Of a stretch of 64,000 bases of DNA, positions 9,206 to 15,842 are shown piece after piece. The notes below the pieces were generated by a model. It did no database searches and had not been told where the DNA came from. It saw only the letters and a list, made by a program, of their open reading frames with translations. Source of the stretch: Leifsonia poae (GTDB lineage Bacteria > Actinomycetota > Actinomycetes > Actinomycetales > Microbacteriaceae); assembly GCF_027921845.1 (NCBI RefSeq), contig NZ_BSEN01000006.1, positions 301,154-365,153 on the forward strand. Reading direction: 5' to 3'. How positions within the stretch are numbered: the first letter of the stretch is position 1; the number at the start of each line of letters is the position of its first letter. A program made the translations under genes and the position numbers.

Positions 9206-9266
9206 CTATAGTCAATCACACGCCTCCTCGGAGTCGTCAACGAAGTCGACAAGACAAGGACATCTC

Positions 9267-10640
9267 ATGGTCGGAATCCACACTGTGGTGCATTCACGTC
9301 GTCGCTCGGCGCTGACTGTAGCCGCACTTGGCGCCGCGACGGCGCTCCTGGCTCTCACCGGTTGCAGTACCGGTGGGAGCTCGGCGAACGGGTCGTACGG
9401 CTTTCCCGAAGCCAAGCAGGACACCTCCTCGACGATTACCGTCTGGGTGGATGCGGACCGTCAGGCCGCAGCGAAGGCTTTCGAGAAAGCGAACCCGGAC
9501 ACAAAAATCAAGGTCGTGACCTACGACGGTTCGGCCAACGGCTCGAACTCGTTCCGTACGAAGATGCAGCTCTTCGACCGCGCGGGCAGCGGCTGGCCCG
9601 ATGTGGTCTTCTCCTCGCAGAACACGGATGCCTCGTGGGCGAGCCAGAAAAGCAACGGAAAACAAGCCTTCGCCGCGGTTCTCGACAAGGGACTGGTGAG
9701 CAAAGACACCCTCGACGGGTTCGCCGAGGGGGCGCTGAACCCGTGCACGGTGGAGGGGCACGTCTACTGCCTCCGCAACGACCTGGCCCAGGCGGTTCTC
9801 TGGTACAACAAGTCGCTCATGGATCAGTTCGGTTACAGCGTTCCGAAGACCTGGGAAGAGTTCCAGGAACTGGGAACGAAGGTCGCCAGCGAGCACCCCG
9901 GCTACATCGTCGGAACCGCCGGAGACGCCTGGACCCCCGAGGTGTACATGTGGGCCAGCAAATGCGAGGCCAACAATGTGACCGGGCCGAAAGCCGTCAC
10001 GGTGAAGACCGACACGACTGAGTGCAAGCGCGCTGCCGCGCTGCTCGACACGCTGCGTAAGAACGGAACGGTTCCCGCCGTTAGCGTGTTCACGCCGGAG
10101 TTCGTGAAGAACTACAGCGGCAAAGTGCTGATGATGCCTGGTCCCGCATGGTACGCAGGTGCCATCTTCAACAACCCGCAGTCGCTGAACGTCCCGGCTG
10201 GACAGCTCGGCGTCGCAGCCCCGCTGCCCTGGAAGGGTGAGGACAAAGCGGTCACCGGCAATGTCGGCGGCGGAACCTGGTTCATCTCGAGCCACTCGAA
10301 GAACCTCAAGGCCGCCGAGAAGTTCACGCAGTTCGTCACGACGTCGCCCGATTATCAGGTGGATGTCGCCCCCGGCTATCCGGCGTATGCGGATGCCGCG
10401 ACGAAGTGGATCGCCAAGCAGGAGTCCAGCAAGTACTTCGCCACCTCGCTGGAGCCGATCACCACCGCCGGATCGCAGATCTGGGATGGATGGGGCTACG
10501 GCCTCTTCAGCCAGGAAGCCATCTGGGCGAAGACGATCACTCCGGCCGTTGCCGGCGGCAAAACGATCGAGGAACTGCTGCCCACCTGGCAGCAGGCGAT
10601 CGAGAACCAGGCAAAAGTCGACGGATACAAGGTGAACTGA
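9267..10640 (+). CDS. ABC transporter sugar-binding lipoprotein (family 1 type)
   Basis: This extracellular sugar-binding lipoprotein of about 457 residues delivers substrate to the two permeases encoded next. A lipoprotein signal peptide with LALTGC places the lipidated cysteine at residue 33. SBP_bac_1 features follow (TITVWVDADRQ, WYNKSLMDQFGY, WEEFQELG). ATG 9267 is chosen because AAGGA lies 6 bases upstream and the signal peptide begins there; an earlier in-frame ATG falls inside operator site 3. It is first in the operon 9267-14875, and no ATPase gene is present, so a shared MsiK-type ATPase is expected. Substrate is inferred to be a fucose-like 6-deoxy sugar or its glycoside. Confidence 0.86.
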   Translation: MVGIHTVVHSRRRSALTVAALGAATALLALTGCSTGGSSANGSYGFPEAKQDTSSTITVWVDADRQAAAKAFEKANPDTKIKVVTYDGSANGSNSFRTKMQLFDRAGSGWPDVVFSSQNTDASWASQKSNGKQAFAAVLDKGLVSKDTLDGFAEGALNPCTVEGHVYCLRNDLAQAVLWYNKSLMDQFGYSVPKTWEEFQELGTKVASEHPGYIVGTAGDAWTPEVYMWASKCEANNVTGPKAVTVKTDTTECKRAAALLDTLRKNGTVPAVSVFTPEFVKNYSGKVLMMPGPAWYAGAIFNNPQSLNVPAGQLGVAAPLPWKGEDKAVTGNVGGGTWFISSHSKNLKAAEKFTQFVTTSPDYQVDVAPGYPAYADAATKWIAKQESSKYFATSLEPITTAGSQIWDGWGYGLFSQEAIWAKTITPAVAGGKTIEELLPTWQQAIENQAKVDGYKVN

Positions 10641-10641
10641 T

Positions 10642-11583
10642 ATGACCCTCGCTCCACCGAGCGATCAGCTGACCGCCGACGCGAAATCGCGTCGGCGGTC
10701 AGCCCGGCCCGAAGGCCGAGCTCCCGGGCGCACCCCGATCGGGTACGTCTTCGTCTCGCTCTACACGCTCCTCGCACTCGCATTCGGGATCCTCCCGGCT
10801 CTGTACGCCGTGCTCCTGGCGTTTACGAACACCGACGGCGGCTTCGCCGGCATTGACAACTTCGTCAAGGTCGTCACCGACTTCCGGTTCTGGCCCGCTG
10901 TACTCCACGTCACGCTCTACCTGGTGATCTGGCTGATCATGCTCGTGATCTTCGTGGTTGCACTGGCTTTGATCGTCCACGCGGTGAGGCTGCGCTGGGC
11001 CGGCACCACACTGCGCTTCATCTACTATCTTCCCGGCGCTCTCGCCGGCGCCTCGAGTGTGCTCCTCTGGCTGTTCGTGCTGGACCCGACGGCCAGCCCG
11101 GTCAGCGGTCTGCTGCATCTCATGGGCATGAACAGCTTCGTGCAGGTGATCCAGCCGGGAAACCTCCCCCTCATCTTCGCGATCATCGCATTCTGGACCG
11201 GGGCCGGCGGTTGGATCGTCATCATGTACGGCGCACTGAACAACATCAGTACCGACGTGCTCGAAGCGGCCCGCATCGACGGTGCCAACGCTGTGCAGAT
11301 CGCGATCCGGATCCAGCTCCCGATGCTCCGCAAGTGGATCGCCTACATGGGAGTCATGTCTCTCGCGGCGGGCACGCAGTTGTTCGTCGAGCCTCAGCTG
11401 CTCAGTCAGGCGAGCAACGCGGTGGTTCCCAACGACTATTCGCTCAACCAGCTCGCCTACCAGTACGCGTTCCAGCAGAACGATTTCAACGGCGCGGCAG
11501 CGATCTCGCTCATCCTGCTGGTCGTGGCACTACTGCTGTCGTGGGTCTTCGTGACGCGCGGTGGCCTCTTTGAGAAGGAATGA
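10642..11583 (+). CDS. ABC sugar transporter permease 1 (MalF type)
   Basis: This 313-residue integral membrane protein has six predicted helices and the cytoplasmic EAA loop EAARIDGANAVQIAIRIQLP, which contacts the ATPase. It begins 1 base after the binding-protein stop. The first 20 codons contain a perfect inverted repeat (10668-10703), so translation has to pass through a strong hairpin. No alternative start exists between the hairpin and the first helix, so ATG 10642 is kept although no clear ribosome binding site precedes it. It pairs with the next gene. Confidence 0.86.
   Translation: MTLAPPSDQLTADAKSRRRSARPEGRAPGRTPIGYVFVSLYTLLALAFGILPALYAVLLAFTNTDGGFAGIDNFVKVVTDFRFWPAVLHVTLYLVIWLIMLVIFVVALALIVHAVRLRWAGTTLRFIYYLPGALAGASSVLLWLFVLDPTASPVSGLLHLMGMNSFVQVIQPGNLPLIFAIIAFWTGAGGWIVIMYGALNNISTDVLEAARIDGANAVQIAIRIQLPMLRKWIAYMGVMSLAAGTQLFVEPQLLSQASNAVVPNDYSLNQLAYQYAFQQNDFNGAAAISLILLVVALLLSWVFVTRGGLFEKE
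10668..10703 (+). repeat. 17-bp perfect inverted repeat at the 5' end of the permease gene
   Basis: Arms GCTGACCGCCGACGCGA (10668-10684) and TCGCGTCGGCGGTCAGC (10687-10703) are exact reverse complements with two bases between them. The hairpin lies 28-64 bases past the binding-protein stop, the usual place for an intercistronic stem-loop that raises binding protein over permease, but here it is inside the permease reading frame. Confidence 0.9.
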
Positions 11584-11585
11584 CG

Positions 11586-12491
11586 ATGACCGCACTTTCC
11601 GCCGAACGGCAGCACAGCAGCCGGCTTGGAACCTGGAGCGGGCGCTCGGTCGCCGGCCTCGTCCTCGTTCTTTTCGTGCTGTTCTTCATCATCCCGATCG
11701 TCTGGCTGCTCTTCGCCGTCACGAAGTCGTCGCACGCGCTGACCGTGGCGAACCCCTTCTCCATCGGATCCTGGGCGGATTTCGTAGCCAACTGGAATCA
11801 GCTGTTCGGCTTCCAGGATGGCGCGGTCACCGTATGGATCGGCAACTCGGCCCTGTACACGATCGGCGCGCTCGTGATCACGCTCGTGGTGAGCGTGCCC
11901 GCCGGGTATGCGCTGGCGCTCACCGAGTTCAGGTTGCGCAAGGCGCTTCTTGTCCTCACTCTCGTGGTGATGCTCATCCCGAGCACCGCTCTCGTGCTGC
12001 CCATCTTCCTGGAACTGAATACCGTGGGACTGATCGGAACACCGCTCTCCGTCATCCTGCCGATGTCGTTCTTCCCCTTCGGGGTGTACCTCACCTACAT
12101 CTACTTCTCGACGAGCATCCCGCGTGATCTCCTAGCCGCGGCCCGAATCGACGGATGCAGTGAGACACAGGTGTTCACCCGCATCGCGCTGCCGCTCGCT
12201 GCCCCGATCGTGGCGCTCGTCGCGTTCTTCAGCTTCGTTCAGAACTGGAACAACTTCTTCCTGCCGTTCGTCATGCTGCCGTCGAGCGACGGCTATCCGG
12301 TACAGGTGGGGTTGACGTCGCTGCTCGCGGCGACTCCCGCCTTCAATCCGAGCTCGGCGGGATCAGACTCCGTTCAGTTGCCGACCCTGGCCCTGGCGAC
12401 AATCGTCTCGATTCTGCCAGTGCTCGTCGTGTTCCTGTTCTCGCAGAGATTCCTCGTTTCCGGCATGACGGCGGGAGGGACGAAGGAATGA
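11586..12491 (+). CDS. ABC sugar transporter permease 2 (MalG type)
   Basis: This inner-membrane protein of about 301 residues has six helices and the EAA-loop variant LLAAARIDGCSETQVFTRIALP; it forms the translocation channel with permease 1. Two ATGs stand six bases apart (11580 and 11586). AAGGA at 11575-11579 touches the first and is 6 bases from the second, so 11586 is preferred; the gene still starts within 3 bases of the upstream stop codon. The C-terminus ends LVSGMTAGGTKE, as usual in the family. Confidence 0.86.
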   Translation: MTALSAERQHSSRLGTWSGRSVAGLVLVLFVLFFIIPIVWLLFAVTKSSHALTVANPFSIGSWADFVANWNQLFGFQDGAVTVWIGNSALYTIGALVITLVVSVPAGYALALTEFRLRKALLVLTLVVMLIPSTALVLPIFLELNTVGLIGTPLSVILPMSFFPFGVYLTYIYFSTSIPRDLLAAARIDGCSETQVFTRIALPLAAPIVALVAFFSFVQNWNNFFLPFVMLPSSDGYPVQVGLTSLLAATPAFNPSSAGSDSVQLPTLALATIVSILPVLVVFLFSQRFLVSGMTAGGTKE

Positions 12492-12519
12492 TCATCCCCG
12501 CCCATCAGGAGAGCGCACT

Positions 12520-13704
12520 ATGAAGATCACCGGCTATCGCAGTCTGAGCACCGTACACGATTGGGGCCGAATCACCGGTGACGTGAACGGTGTGATGAAC
12601 GGAAACACCACGACCGTGCCCGTCCTCATCATCGAAACGGACGAAGGACTCGAAGGCGTCGGTCTCGGGGCGCACGTCGACATCGCACGCGTCTTTCCGG
12701 CTATCGAGGGCGAAGACCCGCGGTCGGTGGTGGCACTGTACGACCGGATGCTCGATTGGGTGTTCAAAGCCGGTCACTCCGGCGCGACCTTCGGCACGAT
12801 CGGCGCCGTGGACATGGCGCTCTGGGACCTCAAGGCGAAGGCCGCGGGGGAGCCGCTGTGGCGCATGCTGGGTGCGAGGGAGCGGTTCGTGCCCGGGTAC
12901 GCATCGGGGCTCGAGTTCGGCCTCGCGGACGATGAGCTGGCTGGGCTTTACGAGCGGTTCGCCGATCGCGGGTTCAAGGCAGGCAAGCTCAAAGGCGGCC
13001 GGGACCTCGACAGGGACCTGCCGCGACTGGAAATCATGAGAGACGTCTTCAGCCGAAATTCGAAGCGCCCTGCCATCATGTTCGACGTCAATGAGTCGTG
13101 GAACCACGCGCAGGCGACCCGCTTCGTCTCCGCGATCGAGGAGCACATGGACCTCACCTGGGTCGAGGAGCCGCTGCGCCGCTGGGACGCCGCCGGCATG
13201 GCCGCGCTGCGCGGAAAAGTCCGGGCGGCGATCGCCAGCGGGGAGAACCTGACGGGGCTGGAGCAATACCGTCCCCTTCTCGACGCTCGCGCACTCGATA
13301 TCGTCCAGGTCGGCAATGTGTGGGGTGTCACCCACTTCCTCCGGGTCGCCGCCGTCGCCCACTCGCACGACCTGCCCGTGAGTCCGGTCGCGTACAACTG
13401 CAATCCTGTCGCCCATGCAGCCGCAGCGGTCCCCAACCTTCTCACGCATGAAGTGCAGGACTTGAACTTCCCGGTCGGACTGGACGTCGACCAGCAGTTC
13501 GAAGACGGAGGCATCGTGTTGGGCGATCGACCGGGCCTCGGCATCGTTGTCGACGAGTCGAAGATGGTCCCGTTCGACACAGCGCCGATCAACCTTCCCG
13601 CCAGCGGCCCCCACATCAGACCAGAACGGGCAGCGTTGCGTCTTGTCGCGGAGCCCGACGTCATCGACGACTCCCTGGCTGCGATGCTGAGGCCGGCACA
13701 GTGA
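12520..13704 (+). CDS. Enolase-superfamily sugar-acid dehydratase (mandelate racemase/muconate lactonizing type)
   Basis: This 394-residue enzyme has the enolase-superfamily capping domain and barrel. The strand-2 KxK motif is K156/K158 (KAGKLKGG) and the metal ligands are D189, E216 and E242. It probably dehydrates the aldonate (L-fuconate-like) made by the neighbouring dehydrogenase and lactonase to a 2-keto-3-deoxy acid. Where mandelate-racemase-subgroup members usually carry the Asp and His of the catalytic dyad, this protein reads QVGNVWGV and SPVAYNCNP, so the dyad appears absent. The gene lies 28 bases after permease 2 with AGGAGAG upstream, and its stop overlaps the mutarotase start. 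Superfamily certain; substrate inferred from context. Confidence 0.8.
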   Translation: MKITGYRSLSTVHDWGRITGDVNGVMNGNTTTVPVLIIETDEGLEGVGLGAHVDIARVFPAIEGEDPRSVVALYDRMLDWVFKAGHSGATFGTIGAVDMALWDLKAKAAGEPLWRMLGARERFVPGYASGLEFGLADDELAGLYERFADRGFKAGKLKGGRDLDRDLPRLEIMRDVFSRNSKRPAIMFDVNESWNHAQATRFVSAIEEHMDLTWVEEPLRRWDAAGMAALRGKVRAAIASGENLTGLEQYRPLLDARALDIVQVGNVWGVTHFLRVAAVAHSHDLPVSPVAYNCNPVAHAAAAVPNLLTHEVQDLNFPVGLDVDQQFEDGGIVLGDRPGLGIVVDESKMVPFDTAPINLPASGPHIRPERAALRLVAEPDVIDDSLAAMLRPAQ

Positions 13705-14042
13705 CGGAGAAGGCGCCGGAGCGGCACGCACTCGTGGTCGGGGTGCGCCCGGAGAAGCGAGAAGAATACCTTCGGCTTCATAGTGCCGTCTGGCCGGGAG
13801 TCGAGGCCACGCTGAGCGAATGCAACATCCGCAACTACAGCATCCACATCTTCGGTGATGTGCTGTTCGCCTACTACGAATACGTGGGCGACGACCACGA
13901 CGCCGACATGGCGCGCATCGCGGCCGACCCGGTGTCGCAGGAGTGGTGGACGCACACGGACCCGTGCCAGGTGAGGATCGCCGACGAGCGGGAGCCGGGT
14001 TCGCTCTGGCAGCCCATCGACGAAGTGTGGCATCTGGCATGA
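13701..14042 (+). CDS. L-rhamnose/L-fucose mutarotase family protein
   Basis: This 113-residue protein of the L-rhamnose mutarotase family (COG3254) interconverts sugar anomers so that the dehydrogenase receives the right form. RLHSAVWP with H27, NYSIH with Y46 and the EWW segment at 81-83 are typical. The family folds as a ferredoxin-like dimer of about 105 residues, so the length is normal. The GTG start overlaps the dehydratase stop as GTGA, and its own stop overlaps the lactonase ATG. Fucose is favoured over rhamnose because of the co-encoded aldo/keto reductase and lactonase types. Confidence 0.85.
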   Translation: MTEKAPERHALVVGVRPEKREEYLRLHSAVWPGVEATLSECNIRNYSIHIFGDVLFAYYEYVGDDHDADMARIAADPVSQEWWTHTDPCQVRIADEREPGSLWQPIDEVWHLA

Positions 14043-14875
14043 CGGTGCGCGTCGACTCGCATGTGCACCTCTGGAACCGTGCCACCGACCCGCAGGACTG
14101 GATAGACCCGCAAAGCATGGCGCCGATCGATCGCGATTTCGGGCAAGCTGACCTGCGTTCGATGCTGGACGAAACGCACGTCGACCGCGCGGTCGTCGTG
14201 CACGCGTCGAACAGTGTGGAAGAGAGTGTGCGGCTTTCGCGTCTCGATCCGGAGGTCGTAGCGGGTCTGGTGGCGTGGGTCGATCTGACGGGGGATGTCG
14301 TCGCGCAACTCGATCTCATCCGCGCTACGGCAACGGTGCCTGTTGTCGGAACGCGGCATCTTGTCCAGATCGACCCCGATCCCGAGTGGCTCCTGCGCGA
14401 GGATGTCGGTCGTGGACTTTCCGCACTGGCGGACGAGGGGATGCGTTTCGATCTCGTCGTGCGTGACTGGCAGTTGCCGCAGGCCCGTACGGTCGCGTCG
14501 CGGCACAGCGACCTCATCTTCGTGCTCGATCATTTGGGCGGCCCTCCAGCTCCTGGTGAAGACCTCAGCGAGTGGGAAAGCGGCCTCCGGAACCTGGCGA
14601 GTCGCCCGAACGTAGTAGCGAAGCTCTCCGGTCTGATCTCCGGCCTCGCTCCCGGCTCGTGGCAGGTGGACGACCTGCGACGGGTGGTGGAGATCGCACT
14701 GACCGCCTTCGGCGCGGAACGGCTGCTGTACGGGTCCGACTGGCCGCTGGCCGAATTGGGCGGAGGCGCCGCAGGATGGGGCGCTGCCGCCGAGCACCTC
14801 CTCGCCGAACTCACGGACGAAGAACGCCGACGCGTCTTCGGGCTGAACGCTGTAGCGGTCTATTCGCTCGACTGA
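14039..14875 (+). CDS. Amidohydrolase-superfamily sugar lactonase (L-fuconolactonase type, COG3618)
   Basis: This 278-residue enzyme hydrolyses an aldonolactone to the aldonate, linking the aldo/keto reductase to the dehydratase. Superfamily marks are DSHVHLW at residues 7-13, a GTRH segment near 105, DHLGGP, KLSGL and YGSDWP near the C-terminus. Start ATG 14039 forms an ATGA overlap with the mutarotase stop; an earlier in-frame ATG (13943) would lie deep inside that gene. It is the last gene of the operon, and its end overlaps the convergent GntR gene by 16 bases. Confidence 0.85.
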   Translation: MTVRVDSHVHLWNRATDPQDWIDPQSMAPIDRDFGQADLRSMLDETHVDRAVVVHASNSVEESVRLSRLDPEVVAGLVAWVDLTGDVVAQLDLIRATATVPVVGTRHLVQIDPDPEWLLREDVGRGLSALADEGMRFDLVVRDWQLPQARTVASRHSDLIFVLDHLGGPPAPGEDLSEWESGLRNLASRPNVVAKLSGLISGLAPGSWQVDDLRRVVEIALTAFGAERLLYGSDWPLAELGGGAAGWGAAAEHLLAELTDEERRRVFGLNAVAVYSLD

Positions 14876-15645
14876 TCGCCGTCTGCGAGTGCGCGAACCC
14901 GTGGAGAGTGGTCCGGCAGCCGCCGGCGCTCCCACGACACGTGGATGTGGTCGTGCATTGCCTGCTGAGCGGCCGCAACATCGTTGCGAGCGATGGCGTC
15001 GACGATTGCGCCGTGCTCTTCCAAGGTCAGAGCGACCGCGTCGGGCGGATTGATCCCCTGGTACCGGTTGGACTCGACCGCTCGCTTGTAGAGGTGCTTC
15101 GCGATGTTCTCCGCCAGGCGATTGCGCGAGATCTCCATCAGGGCGTAGTGGAACACTACGTCAGCCTGCCGGAACGAATCCGTCTCGAATTCGCTCTCCC
15201 GCATGGCGGTGAGGGCGTTCTCGAGGCGGCGGAGCTCATCGGGATTGTGAGACTCGGCTACCGCGCCTGCCATCGCCGATTCGAGACTCGCCCGCACCAC
15301 TGTCAGCTCGTCGAGGACACCAAGGCTCTCGTCGTTGTCGATCAGGGCGGAGAGCACGATCGGATCAAGCATGTTCCAGTATCCGGGTGCCCGGACCTGC
15401 GTGCCTCGACCCTGCGAGACGATCACGAGGCCCTTCTCCTCCAGCCGTTTGACCGACTCGCGGAGCACCGTTCGGCTCACGCCGAAATGCTCACTGAGCG
15501 GGCCCTCCGGAGGCAGGAGGTCGCCCTCTTTCAACTGACCGGTCACGATCAGGTCCACCAGCTCGGCGACCACAGCCACCCCGAGGCGCCCCACGGGCAG
15601 CCTTTGAGGGATCAAGCGGGAGGTGTCCGTCGACTCGGTCGCCAT
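14860..15645 (-). CDS. GntR-family (FadR subfamily) transcriptional regulator of the sugar locus
   Basis: This 261-residue regulator has an N-terminal winged helix (LSEHFGVSRTVLRESVKRLEEKGLV, about residues 50-75) and an all-helical FCD ligand domain. The FCD domain carries the usual metal or effector residues (Asp/His in ADVVFHYAL, EHGAIVDAI and MHDHIHVSW). It is convergent with the lactonase operon. A copy of the shared palindrome overlaps its start codon (15641-15654), indicating self-control. The effector is probably a pathway intermediate such as the aldonate or the keto-deoxy acid. Confidence 0.85.
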   Translation of the reverse strand: MATESTDTSRLIPQRLPVGRLGVAVVAELVDLIVTGQLKEGDLLPPEGPLSEHFGVSRTVLRESVKRLEEKGLVIVSQGRGTQVRAPGYWNMLDPIVLSALIDNDESLGVLDELTVVRASLESAMAGAVAESHNPDELRRLENALTAMRESEFETDSFRQADVVFHYALMEISRNRLAENIAKHLYKRAVESNRYQGINPPDAVALTLEEHGAIVDAIARNDVAAAQQAMHDHIHVSWERRRLPDHSPRVRALADGDQSSE

Positions 15646-15654
15646 ACATATGAC
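15641..15654. promoter_or_regulatory. GntR/FadR-type operator, site 4 (autoregulatory)
   Basis: GCCATACATATGAC matches 10 of 14 positions of the site-1 palindrome and keeps CATAC and TATGA. It covers the regulator's own ATG (15643-15645), so bound protein would block initiation of its gene. Confidence 0.5.
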
Positions 15655-15786
15655 CTTACCGCGCTAGCCACCACCGGCTCGGCAATACGTACAGGAGTAT
15701 CGCGGCCGACCGAAGGCGACGAGACAGGATGCGCACAGCACGCTGATCGGATCAAAGCGGCCGGTCGCCGTCACAGCGTCGAGAAC

Positions 15787-15832
15787 GCACAGAACGCGGA
15801 CGGGGTCTAACGAGCCCGCCCGCGTTCTGTGC
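15787..15832 (-). terminator. Stem-loop terminator after the modular hydrolase gene
   Basis: Arms 15787-15804 and 15815-15832 pair over 18 positions with one mismatch around a 10-base loop, 10 bases past the stop of the leftward gene. There is no T-run. The rest of 15655-15842 shows nothing recognisable. Confidence 0.7.
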
Positions 15833-15842
15833 TACTGCTCGA

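Noticed and set aside
12505-14517. Leftward frame of 670 codons
   Set aside because: Antisense to the coupled dehydratase, mutarotase and lactonase genes, whose motifs are clear.
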